Below are positions 50,391-58,892 of a DNA stretch of 64,000 nucleotides, piece after piece. The stretch's first letter is position 1. Each line of letters begins with the position of its first letter. The translations under genes and the position numbers were made by a program. This DNA is from Chloroflexota bacterium. GTDB taxonomy: Bacteria > Chloroflexota > Anaerolineae > 4572-78 > J111. The notes beneath the pieces were generated by a model. The model was not told the origin of the DNA and made no database searches. It saw only the letters and a list, made by a program, of their open reading frames with translations. The stretch is taken from positions 1 to 64,000 of the forward strand of contig BOKF01000023.1 of NCBI GenBank assembly GCA_016860845.1, in the 5' to 3' direction.

Positions 50391-51698
50391 TTAATTGAGC
50401 GGCTCGTAATAAATTTTATTATCGTCCGAATCGGCATTTTCCAGCCAAACCAGGTCCACCCGGCCCGCGATGGACCCGCCCAGATTTCGATAAGCATCCT
50501 TCTGATCGCGGTAGCCAGGCCAAGATCGGCCCAGACTCGGATAAATATCCTGACTGTCTTCTCTGAGCTGTATCCGATTACCCCAGCGGTCGCCCGATTT
50601 GACGGCATAGTAAATCGAGCCGGAGCCCGGATTTTCTTGAGGATAGTCCAGGGCGATCTCGCTTTCAGACCACACCACCCACACCTGATTATCGCCGGTA
50701 ACGGTGATGCTCGGAAAGACCTGATACGCTGACGGATTTGGTCCCACCCATTCGGGCTGGCTCCAACTCTGGCCGTCGTAAACGGCGTAACGGATCTGGC
50801 TAGGTGTATCCCCGCCGGCAGTACCCGGTTGCTGACGCCACACGGCATGGAGGCGATCCTGGGTGTCAATCGCCACGGACACGTGACGTTGATCCTGCTT
50901 ATCGGTGGCCACCGGCTGCCAGGCCGTCCAGCTTCTGCCGCCGTCGGTAGATTTTGTCCAGACGATTTGCTGGACTGCACTGCTGCCGCTGTAAGCCAGG
51001 ATGTAGAGAATGCGGCCATCGTGGCTCGTAATAATCGTGGGACGGCTGTAATTGATCTTCTTCGAAGGGCTGACGTTAATCCAGGAAGTCCAGCTATTCC
51101 CCCCATCTGTAGACATGCTAAATTTTACTTGAGACTTGCTATACTTCTTATCTTTACCCTGCCAAGTCACATATAAGTTGTTCTCGCCATCTACGTAAAG
51201 CGTCGGATGTTCTTGCCACAGCTCGTCCTCGTCCTCATATCCATCTACGTCGGCAATATTGATCCAGTCGGACCAGGTGTCACCCCCATCGCTGGAGCGG
51301 CTGTACTTGATCTGGCGCTCGTTCTCGTCGTCATTCTTAGCGTCGTTACCGTACCAGACCACGTGTAAGGTATCGTGACCGTCAATAGCCATCGCGGGGA
51401 CGCGCTGGTTATAGTCGCCCACCCGCTCGATGGGAGTATTATTGTGGGTGATCTGCCAGTTCTGTCCCTGGTCGGTGGATTTAGCGACAAAGATATGGTG
51501 CAATTCCTCACTATCCATGCTGTATTTCTTGCGAAAGGCAACATAAAGGTTGTTTTCAGAATCGCGCACAATTTTTCGACCATCAGGATAGCCGAGGGCC
51601 GTGTATCCTTCCGTTGTACCCACTTCAATTTCACCCGTGTCATTACCACAAGCGATGAGAAAAGTAAGGAGTAAGCTCAACCAAAACCAATTCATCAC
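50391..51698 (-). CDS. Lipoprotein with BNR/Asp-box beta-propeller (sialidase-like fold)
   Basis: The 435-aa product has a lipoprotein signal ending FLIAC (Cys17). Four Asp-boxes of the S.D.G..W type follow (STDQGQNW, SSDGGDTW, STDGGNSW, STDGGRSW), spaced through a six-bladed propeller-like body rich in HVVW/YVTW strands. Asp-boxes are structural, so hydrolase activity cannot be claimed; sialidase catalytic Arg triad and Tyr were not located. As last gene after the polyuronate synthase it may bind or trim the polymer outside the cell. Confidence 0.8.
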   Translation of the reverse strand: MMNWFWLSLLLTFLIACGNDTGEIEVGTTEGYTALGYPDGRKIVRDSENNLYVAFRKKYSMDSEELHHIFVAKSTDQGQNWQITHNNTPIERVGDYNQRVPAMAIDGHDTLHVVWYGNDAKNDDENERQIKYSRSSDGGDTWSDWINIADVDGYEDEDELWQEHPTLYVDGENNLYVTWQGKDKKYSKSQVKFSMSTDGGNSWTSWINVSPSKKINYSRPTIITSHDGRILYILAYSGSSAVQQIVWTKSTDGGRSWTAWQPVATDKQDQRHVSVAIDTQDRLHAVWRQQPGTAGGDTPSQIRYAVYDGQSWSQPEWVGPNPSAYQVFPSITVTGDNQVWVVWSESEIALDYPQENPGSGSIYYAVKSGDRWGNRIQLREDSQDIYPSLGRSWPGYRDQKDAYRNLGGSIAGRVDLVWLENADSDDNKIYYEPLN

Positions 51699-51719
51699 AA
51701 ATATCCTCCTTCGTAAGAG

Positions 51720-51787
51720 GCGATGACGAGTGAGGCGAGGCGGCGAAGCGTTTCACCTCCTCGTGTCTTCGCCTCCTCGCGTCATTC
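51720..51787. other. Imperfect GC-rich palindrome (REP-like)
   Basis: GATGACG...GAGGCGGCGAAG on one side and CTTCGCCTCCTCGCGTCATT on the other form a long stem with mismatches, and the submotif CCTCCTCG(T/C)G repeats. It fills the gap between the synthase gene and the lipoprotein gene and may stabilise or terminate the mRNA. Confidence 0.55.
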
Positions 51788-54700
51788 TCAATTATCCGGC
51801 AGGCCGGGGATAAGATACTCCTGCACCACCCAGCCTTCTGTACCATTTTCGGCTCGCACAAACCACCATTCGTAGCTACCCAGATTCTCATCCTTCCTGG
51901 GTCCTTTCAGAATCAAGACCCGGCTGTCTTCAAGGGCAACGGTCAGGCGGGCTTTATTGGTGCCCGGGCCGGCCCGCACACTGGCGCCGTAACCGTCGGT
52001 GCCGGTGATCCGGGCATATACGTTGGGAGCTAACCTGGATCGGGCCCCCAGGGTCCGGGTCAGAGTCGAGGTCGAAGTCAAGGCTGGGGTCGGAGTCAGA
52101 GTTGAGGTCGGGGTCAGGATTGAGGTAGAGGTCGGAGTCAGGGTCGGGATCATGGTCAGCGTTGGTTCAAAGGTAACGGTCAGCGGAAGGGTGGCGGTGA
52201 TGGTGGAGGTAGCTTCTACAGTAGAGGGGGTTGGAGTAGCTGTAAGCCAGTTAGGGGAAATCCGGATATTCTCCTGGTTATTCTTAAACTGGTTGTTTTG
52301 GATAAGATCGTCGGGCTGCGTTTTGAGGTAAATGGCGGTTGTATTGCTGATGATCCGATTGGCCTCTACCTGATTTTGGCCGGCCTCGCCGGTGAGGTAA
52401 ATGCCGTAGCCAGATGTCTGGATTAAGTTAGCGGAGACATAATTCTCGGTGGACCTGATGTAGATACCCACTGCCTTGCTGTTGAGAACCTCATTTTGCA
52501 AGACCCAATTCTGTTGGGCGCCATCATAGAGATAAACCCCGTACTGGCCGCTGTCGCGCATTTGATTCTGCTTCACCAAATTGCGACTGGCCTGCGCGTT
52601 CAGACGGACCCCTCGCCTATTGTTGCGAATCGTATTGTCGTAAATGGCGTTGTCATGCGAGTCCCAAATGGCTACGCCATCGGTATTGCCGATCAGTGTA
52701 TTTTCATAGACAGAATTGCCATTGCTCTCTCGATCTAACATCACCCCATGCAGCCGGTTATGCTCAGAGCGGTTCCAGCGGATAACGTTGTTAAAGCAGC
52801 GCTTGGAAAAGATAATCCCGTGGTTACCATTATTATGGACATAGTTGTGCTCCACAATAAAGTTGTTGGAGTCGTCGTGGGGATCAAGCCCGTACTGAAT
52901 ATTCTCATAGATTTCATTGTTTCTAAAGACCATCCCCGTGGCGCCAAAGGTGTAAAGGCCAAAGTAGTTATGGTGAAAACGGCTGTTGAGCACATAACCG
53001 GTGGTTAATTGTTTGCGGAAAAAGGTTTCATCGTAGTTGCGCCAGGAGACGCCGTAAACGCCGCCTCGCGCCACGTCACGGTCCAGGGCATAGCCGAGAT
53101 AGCCAAGCTCTGAGTCGAGAATGTCCATCCGAGCATTTCTAACCAAAACGTAACTCCGCCCATCTTTGTAATTGCGATCAAAATCATTGGCTGAGGGGTC
53201 CCAGGATGTAATCTTGACGCCCTCGATGAAAATGCTGCCCCCGGTGCTCTCTATGTGAACGTAGCCGGCGCGGCTGCTTTTGAGCTTTAACCAGGAAAGA
53301 CCGGGAGATTCCAGCAGCAGGGCGGTATGGGTATTGAGCACCAGATTTACTTTGAGCAAGTAGACCCCCTCGCCCTGGTATTCAAGCAGGTCATTGTTGT
53401 TCAGGACCCCATAGATAGTGGGCAAATCAACCACCGCATCCCAACCGGAAACGAAAATCGCTTCCCGATCCGACACATATTCGATCTTGGCAGTGGCGGT
53501 GACGACGCGGCCAAGGGACCGCCGAAACTCAGCCGGCTCTGCAAAAGGCAGACCCACCTGAATCTCCTGGCCCACCGTTAATTCGCCGGGCGGAGCTGTA
53601 ATGGAGGTGGGTTTCAGCCCGTACTTCCGGATTAGGCGTTCGCGGGTATCCCCTTCGCCAGCCCGATAAGGGGTCGAGCCGGTCGCCACATTCGAAGCGC
53701 CCACTTGATCGGCTTCAGGCAGTTGAAATCGAGGGACCTGGCTGCGGACAGCCGTCAGGTTGTAGTTCGGTAATTGACTTTCTGCCGCAAAAACTGCCTG
53801 GACTGCCGAGCTGCCGTAGAGCTGCTGAACTCTGTCCAGGCCCAGCCCCAACAGTAAAACCACGCTCACCGTCGCGCTATAGGCCGAAACCATGCGCAGG
53901 AGCTTGGTCCCACTCTGCCGCAACCGGCTCTTATCCCATCGAGTGATCCAGCCTTGTTCGTTCATAGTAAACAGGGCAAATATTTTAAAGAAGGCCAGCA
54001 GAAAGGTGACGGCAATATAGACCGGCACCAGCAACACACTTAACGGCTTGCGTTTCAAATGCGGCAGGAGCTTGAGCATCCGCGACAGGTACCACCACAC
54101 ATACATAATGCTTACCAGAAACCACTGCCCGTGATAAATGCTCAGAGCAAAGTAAATCGGCGCGACAAGCGTCGCGAACGGCTGAAAGAGCCGGTCAACC
54201 AGGTGGAAGGCCAGGGCCGGTTTTTTCCAGACCCACCCCTGGCCCATCGCCCGCAGGTCCGCCCGCCAGCTATTCCGCGTCCAGCGCAGCCGTTGCTTGA
54301 GAAAAGTGCCCATATCCGGAACGCCGGGGGTATAAACGCGAGCGTTTTCCTGGTAACGGGTGCGCCAGCCATGGGCCTGGACTAAATGAGTCAAGCGCTT
54401 GTCATCACCGCTGATGCACGGCTTGCCCCAGAAGGTTTCGTTGACTAACTCGTCCAGCAGGGGCAGCACTGCCGACCGCCGGTAAGCGGCGGTCCGGCCC
54501 GACAGGCAGGTCAGGGCATCACCGGCAGCCGCCAGGAATTTAATTTCTTCCAGGTAGCGGCTGTCAAGGTGAATATCGAATAGCCGCTGGGCCAGGGTCT
54601 TGGCTGCCAACACGTTTTGCCGGGTACCGACGCCGCCCACGCTTGGATCTTTAAACGGGGCGATAAGATGGGGCAAGACACCCGGCTTCCAGATCGTATC

Positions 54701-55183
54701 GCTGTCAATCAGCACGACAATCTCGCCGGTAGCGGCCCTGATCCCCTCGGCCAGCGCGGCTCGCTTGCCGGGGGTTTGGGTCACGATCAGCTGCGACGAC
54801 AGTTGGTTGGTTTGAGCAAATTGCTGGAAAGCCTCAATACAGTGGCTATCTGAATGATCAATGACGGCGATAATTTCGTCGGGGTATTCCCAGCGCCACG
54901 AGAGCAGGGCCTCTGCGAATACTTCCGGGTCTTCATTATAGACCGGGGTAACAATGCTGACCCGGACAGGGAGTGCTTCCGGCGGGTAAGGCCGGTAACG
55001 CAGGCTAACTATTTTACGCAGCAGCCAAACGCTCCAGCGCCAGAGGCCAACGATGCCGATGGGCAGCAGGAGCCAAAGCTGATTAGCCAGAAAAAGAAGA
55101 TAATTCGCTGTTGGTAAAGCTGGTCCGAGCTTTTCCTGGAGCAGGAACCAGAGTTGGTCAATTATATCGAAAAGAGAGAGCAT
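51788..55183 (-). CDS. Polyuronate synthase fused to an AlgG-like C5-epimerase beta-helix, with SH3b tail
   Basis: The 1131-aa protein starts with membrane segments (~25-60) and a processive GT2 domain (~72-310): VSIVTPVYNED, DSD (160-162), SGDD (258-261) and QRLRW (297-301), followed by membrane helices (~325-450). A linker with a LysM-like stretch (~500-540) precedes a right-handed beta-helix (~600-960). The beta-helix contains YGLDPHDDSNN with D767-P-H-D770, then HNNGNHGIIFSK and GVMLDRESNGN, the pattern of mannuronan C5-epimerase AlgG. After a Thr/Pro linker the C-terminus is an SH3b domain (~1060-1125). GT2 polymerises a sugar nucleotide; the outer beta-helix would epimerise or bind the polymer. 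The next upstream gene supplies an NDP-uronic acid. Confidence 0.88.
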   Translation of the reverse strand: MLSLFDIIDQLWFLLQEKLGPALPTANYLLFLANQLWLLLPIGIVGLWRWSVWLLRKIVSLRYRPYPPEALPVRVSIVTPVYNEDPEVFAEALLSWRWEYPDEIIAVIDHSDSHCIEAFQQFAQTNQLSSQLIVTQTPGKRAALAEGIRAATGEIVVLIDSDTIWKPGVLPHLIAPFKDPSVGGVGTRQNVLAAKTLAQRLFDIHLDSRYLEEIKFLAAAGDALTCLSGRTAAYRRSAVLPLLDELVNETFWGKPCISGDDKRLTHLVQAHGWRTRYQENARVYTPGVPDMGTFLKQRLRWTRNSWRADLRAMGQGWVWKKPALAFHLVDRLFQPFATLVAPIYFALSIYHGQWFLVSIMYVWWYLSRMLKLLPHLKRKPLSVLLVPVYIAVTFLLAFFKIFALFTMNEQGWITRWDKSRLRQSGTKLLRMVSAYSATVSVVLLLGLGLDRVQQLYGSSAVQAVFAAESQLPNYNLTAVRSQVPRFQLPEADQVGASNVATGSTPYRAGEGDTRERLIRKYGLKPTSITAPPGELTVGQEIQVGLPFAEPAEFRRSLGRVVTATAKIEYVSDREAIFVSGWDAVVDLPTIYGVLNNNDLLEYQGEGVYLLKVNLVLNTHTALLLESPGLSWLKLKSSRAGYVHIESTGGSIFIEGVKITSWDPSANDFDRNYKDGRSYVLVRNARMDILDSELGYLGYALDRDVARGGVYGVSWRNYDETFFRKQLTTGYVLNSRFHHNYFGLYTFGATGMVFRNNEIYENIQYGLDPHDDSNNFIVEHNYVHNNGNHGIIFSKRCFNNVIRWNRSEHNRLHGVMLDRESNGNSVYENTLIGNTDGVAIWDSHDNAIYDNTIRNNRRGVRLNAQASRNLVKQNQMRDSGQYGVYLYDGAQQNWVLQNEVLNSKAVGIYIRSTENYVSANLIQTSGYGIYLTGEAGQNQVEANRIISNTTAIYLKTQPDDLIQNNQFKNNQENIRISPNWLTATPTPSTVEATSTITATLPLTVTFEPTLTMIPTLTPTSTSILTPTSTLTPTPALTSTSTLTRTLGARSRLAPNVYARITGTDGYGASVRAGPGTNKARLTVALEDSRVLILKGPRKDENLGSYEWWFVRAENGTEGWVVQEYLIPGLPDN

Positions 55184-55268
55184 TTTTGTCTCCTTTCAGC
55201 TGGGTGTGTTCCAAATTTCAGGAAATTTCCTTGTTTGAAACCCATCCGTTTGAAAAACTTGTAGGATA

Positions 55269-56327
55269 TCAGTCGTTCAAAAATGACGCGGGATGCTTGG
55301 GTCCGATATTCCTCATGATGCGCATTGGCTTCGGTTTACCGTTGGGGTGTTTAGAACGACCGTTTGATCGGATGTTGACTCCATTTCGTCTATGAGTCAG
55401 CGAGGTCCTCAGAATATCCTCAATTTCCTCAGGTGACGTGGCCGCCGGTACTTGGGCAGCCAACCTTTCATTTACCTGAATGGCCGCCCGGAGCATCAGG
55501 TGCTCAAAATCACCCTCCTGGCAGAACTGCATGAAAGCGGTGGTGTCTTTAGGCAGACATGCGCCCCCATAGGGTACACCGCCATGGATCCCGTAGAGGG
55601 GGTTCCACATCGCCTCCGCACTCCGGGCCACCACCGCGCCAATTAGATCGCTGTTGAGGTCAAGCCGTTCGCAGATCTGGTGTATCTCGTTGAAGAAGCT
55701 GATTTTTACGGCGTTGTAGATGTTATTCACATACTTGATCATCTCCGCCTCGGTCGGCGTGCAATAATTAACAATGAGACCGCCAAAGGGGGTATAAAGG
55801 TCATGGAGTATCTGCGCCGTTTTGGAGTCTGAGGTTCCCAGGACGGTAATCCAGGGCCGGGCAAAGTCCTGCTCGTTGGAGCGCTGACGCAAGAATTCAG
55901 GATTCATGGCCACGCCAAAATCAATGCCGGCCCGTTTGCCAGATGTCCGTTCTAGCAAAGGAGTTAGGTATCTCTCGGTGGTCGTGGGCGGCACCGTACT
56001 GCGCACGACTACAACAGCGAACTTGTTGTTCTGGCGCAACCCCCGGCCAACATCCGCCGTGGCAGACTTGAGATGGTCAAGGACAATCCTGTTGTTGACC
56101 GTCGGCGTTGATACGGTCAACATGATAATCTCGGCCTGGCTCCAATCAACCTCCTGGGCGGTCATCGCCTGGAGATTTTGTTGGCGGAGTTGGGCAATCC
56201 GGTCAGGATTAACATCCACATAGGAAATCTGGTGGCCCTTTTTGGCCAGGCCCTTACCCGTCGCTTCGCCGACAATACCAGCGCCGACGATGACAATATG
56301 GTAGGCTTTCGCATTAAAGTGTTTCAT
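55269..56327 (-). CDS. UDP-glucose/GDP-mannose 6-dehydrogenase, short form
   Basis: The 352-aa product has the Rossmann motif IVGAGIVGEATG (~13-24), STPT, the EFLR segment of the active site and the catalytic-cysteine motif GGACLPKD (~256). These enzymes oxidise UDP-glucose or GDP-mannose to the uronic acid. Family members are usually 430-450 aa. Here the third (substrate-closing) domain is absent, and after ~305 the chain ends in a basic, low-complexity tail, so activity in the usual dimer form is uncertain. Its position next to the synthase-epimerase fusion fits an AlgD-like role; which nucleotide sugar it uses cannot be told from the sequence. Confidence 0.88.
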   Translation of the reverse strand: MKHFNAKAYHIVIVGAGIVGEATGKGLAKKGHQISYVDVNPDRIAQLRQQNLQAMTAQEVDWSQAEIIMLTVSTPTVNNRIVLDHLKSATADVGRGLRQNNKFAVVVVRSTVPPTTTERYLTPLLERTSGKRAGIDFGVAMNPEFLRQRSNEQDFARPWITVLGTSDSKTAQILHDLYTPFGGLIVNYCTPTEAEMIKYVNNIYNAVKISFFNEIHQICERLDLNSDLIGAVVARSAEAMWNPLYGIHGGVPYGGACLPKDTTAFMQFCQEGDFEHLMLRAAIQVNERLAAQVPAATSPEEIEDILRTSLTHRRNGVNIRSNGRSKHPNGKPKPMRIMRNIGPKHPASFLND

Positions 56328-56490
56328 TAACTAAATCTCCTCTTTCCTTAGCTTAAAAAGATACCCCTTTGAAATATCTGGCATCCTCCCACAACCCATA
56401 AATAAAAATTCCGAGTGAACATTCAATTTCTTTGAGGAAAAGGCGTGTGTCGCTCGGAAGTTTGAAATGCGGTTATTAAATTTGATTTCT

Positions 56491-56560
56491 AATGTATCAG
56501 GAAAAACCTGCCGTGTACACCGCCATTCACTTACGGTTGGGTGAGTATTTAGAAAGGTTT
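56491..56560 (-). promoter_or_regulatory. Conserved promoter-dyad module, copy C
   Basis: On the minus strand: dyad ACTCAC-N6-GTAAGT, TGTACA (56514-56519), exactly 17 bp, TACATT (56491-56496). A leader of ~164 nt leads to the dehydrogenase gene. It could also affect the + strand gene at 56748. Nothing else recognisable in 56328-56747. Confidence 0.75.
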
Positions 56561-56747
56561 GGTTAGGATGAAAGTGAAAACTTTGAAAGAAAGGAGGCAA
56601 ATATATTTCTGCTACTTTATTATCACTGCCAGGTGAGAGCTGCCCATATCCAAATTGGCTGAGGAAAGACATATAAAGAGGAATTAGTGCTTAGAAAATT
56701 CTCGACACTCTGTATTTCAATCTGAGATCAACCATTGGAGGTCCATC

Positions 56748-57200
56748 ATGTTTCATTGGCGTAATCTGGCAGTCTTATTGCTAGTGGGGTTTTTGGTAGT
56801 TTCAGCCGGCACGGCCTTCGCTAAACCCGGTCATGGCAAAGGTAAAATCACCTGGACGCCCGGACGAGTAGAGCAAGTTGTGGAACCCGGACAGACAGTT
56901 ACAGTTAAGGCTTCGTTTGTCAGCCCGGTTGACTTGACCCATGTCACCTTCCGCCTATCCGGTGGTCTCAGCCGGATTGTATCGATTGAGCCAGCCAGTC
57001 TGGCGACAGTTAAGGCGGGTTCGACGCAAACAATTACCCTGACCATTACCCAGCCAACCGAGAAGGCTCACAATCAAGGCGGGGTGATGCAGGTTCGGGT
57101 TGGCCAGCGTAATCAGCCCCACTCACTCAAGATCAAGATCACAGTCCCTTCTCCCGGTGAAGACGAAGATAAAGACGACGATGACGAGGACAAGGACTAA
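56748..57200 (+). CDS. Small secreted beta-sandwich protein with an acidic tail
   Basis: The 150-aa product has a signal peptide (~1-25, ending AFA) and one Ig/CARDB-like beta-sandwich (~32-130: VVEPGQTVTVKASF, STQTITLTITQP). The tail is made only of Asp, Glu and Lys (~136-150) and may bind cations. RBS TGGAGG 7 nt before the ATG. It stands convergent to the FHA gene. A role in the extracellular matrix is a guess. Confidence 0.8.
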   Translation: MFHWRNLAVLLLVGFLVVSAGTAFAKPGHGKGKITWTPGRVEQVVEPGQTVTVKASFVSPVDLTHVTFRLSGGLSRIVSIEPASLATVKAGSTQTITLTITQPTEKAHNQGGVMQVRVGQRNQPHSLKIKITVPSPGEDEDKDDDDEDKD

Positions 57201-57219
57201 GAGGCGAAATCGAGAGCTG

Positions 57220-57906
57220 TTATCTCTCCGTTTTGACGATGAAAACCGAATAGCCCACGTGGATTTTGTCGCCGGAGGTCAGGCCTTTGTCGTTAATATC
57301 ATATCCATTGACCCTGGTCCCGTGCGTGCTGTTCAAATCGCGTAAACGCAGCTTGCCGGCCTGCTGATAAAGTTCGGCGTGCCGTCGGGAAACACCCTGG
57401 TCGTTGTCCAGGCGAATCGCGCAGCCGGAGCCACGGCCAATCGTAGCAGGCAAATTGTCAAGGATGAATTTCTCTCCGGCGTGTGGCCCTGCTGCAACCA
57501 CAAGGAGGTAAGGTAGCTCTTCGGCTGCCTGGTCAGAGGCACCATCCTGGTCTGGTCGTTGTTGGCTAGAATGAGCCGCCCAGACAAATTCCGCCGCCGG
57601 AATCGTCGGCAACCGTTTAGGTGCGCCTGGTGAGGGTGATTTAAGAAACGTGACGCGCTTTTTGGACCGCTCCCCAGCCTGCACCGGGTCATCAGAGCCA
57701 GGGATAAAAAAGGGGCGAACGATGAGGTAAGCGGCGAAGCCAATCAACGGTACCAGAGCTAAGCCGGCCCACATGAATTGTTGGCAGCCGGTTAGCCTCC
57801 GCCGGCTGGTATCCCAGGCCACAAAGGCAACCGTGGTTCCCCAGATCGTCATACTCAGCAAAATAACAGCCGTACTTATAAGGATTGTCGTCAGTTGCTC
57901 CGACAT
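57220..57906 (-). CDS. Membrane FHA-domain protein
   Basis: The 228-aa product has two transmembrane helices (~5-32 and ~43-65) and a cytoplasmic linker with many Ser/Arg/Lys. A C-terminal FHA domain (~145-220: TIGRGSGCAIRL, GVSRRHAEL, STHGTRVNG) follows. FHA binds phosphothreonine, so it is a likely reader of the kinase encoded in the same operon. It lies 17 bp after the PP2C gene. Confidence 0.9.
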   Translation of the reverse strand: MSEQLTTILISTAVILLSMTIWGTTVAFVAWDTSRRRLTGCQQFMWAGLALVPLIGFAAYLIVRPFFIPGSDDPVQAGERSKKRVTFLKSPSPGAPKRLPTIPAAEFVWAAHSSQQRPDQDGASDQAAEELPYLLVVAAGPHAGEKFILDNLPATIGRGSGCAIRLDNDQGVSRRHAELYQQAGKLRLRDLNSTHGTRVNGYDINDKGLTSGDKIHVGYSVFIVKTER

Positions 57907-57923
57907 TTTCGACTCTCAACCGG

Positions 57924-58892
57924 TTAAAAGGATAGGAAGAAACTAACGGCACTCAGCCAGCCAAAAATAAGACCTACCAACAGCGGAACAAGAAAACTCT
58001 TTCTTGGTCGCTGGCGAGACCTGGCCCGATCACGTTCTAAATTTGAGATTGGGGATTTTTCCCAGCCAATTACAATCGCCGTACTATTATCACTACCATC
58101 TTCGGTGTTGGCCCGAGCTACCAGCGCCTCGGCAGCGGTCTGGGGTGAGTTATGAAGGGCAAGCTGGACCATCACCGGAGCGGTCAGGTAAGCCAACCCA
58201 TCGCTGCACAGGATCAGCCGGTCACCCGGTTGCCACTGGTAGCGATAAATATCAACCTGGCACTGTTCCTCCAGGCCAATGGCCTGCGTAATGGCTCCGG
58301 CCTGTTCATCAGGAGAGTCTGAACCCGTTTTGCCGAAGCTGTGATCTTCCGTCAACTGGCGCCGCTGCTGGTCTTTAGCCTGTACCAGGTAGGCGCGACT
58401 ATCGCCCACATTGGCTACCCAGATCGTTTCATTATAAACCACCGCTGCTACCAGCGTGGTGAGCCGCTGTCCCGACTGATCAAATCGCTGCTGAGCAGCC
58501 CGATTGAACAGATTGACCGCCTGGACACACTCGCGCAGGCGATCCTCCAAAGGATCCGACCCGGTCTGGGCATAGTAGAGGGCTTGTAGATAGTGAACAG
58601 CCTCCCGACTAGCCGCAGCACCGCCGGCTAACCCACCGACTCCATCGGCTACCACCAGGAGTGTGCCGCGGGCGGACTCGTCAGCTCCAGGGGGTGGTAA
58701 GGCATAGGCATCCTCATTGTGTGATCGCTGCCGGCCCCGGTCACTGTGCGCCCCCCGACTAACTAAATCGGGGTGATGAGAGACGGTTAGCCCCAGCGCC
58801 GTTTTGGCCAGCTTACTTCGCTTGCTGCCCTCTGTCCTATTGGCGGTATATCTGCGCTTGAAAGCTCGTGTGGTCATATTCATCCCGCCCAT
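57924..58892 (-). CDS. PP2C-family Ser/Thr protein phosphatase, membrane-anchored
   Basis: The 322-aa product has the metal-binding motifs of PPM phosphatases: RSHNEDAY, VVADGVGG, VANVGDSRAYLV, LILCSDGL and GSDNSTAIVI, and a C-terminal transmembrane helix (~298-320). It would reverse phosphorylation by the kinase encoded just upstream, whose 3' end it overlaps by 56 bp. The first of three close Met codons (58892, 58883, 58877) is given; the third has the better-placed GGGCGG. This fills the PstP role missing from the fhaA cluster. Confidence 0.92.
   Translation of the reverse strand: MGGMNMTTRAFKRRYTANRTEGSKRSKLAKTALGLTVSHHPDLVSRGAHSDRGRQRSHNEDAYALPPPGADESARGTLLVVADGVGGLAGGAAASREAVHYLQALYYAQTGSDPLEDRLRECVQAVNLFNRAAQQRFDQSGQRLTTLVAAVVYNETIWVANVGDSRAYLVQAKDQQRRQLTEDHSFGKTGSDSPDEQAGAITQAIGLEEQCQVDIYRYQWQPGDRLILCSDGLAYLTAPVMVQLALHNSPQTAAEALVARANTEDGSDNSTAIVIGWEKSPISNLERDRARSRQRPRKSFLVPLLVGLIFGWLSAVSFFLSF

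Noticed and set aside
50391..51698. True sialidase
   Set aside because: Asp-boxes and propeller fit, but the catalytic Arg triad and Tyr/Glu pair were not identified, so only the fold is claimed.
56331..56672. A 113-aa reading frame on the minus strand before the dehydrogenase gene
   Set aside because: Its best-conserved stretch is only the translation of promoter module copy C; no RBS or family signal.
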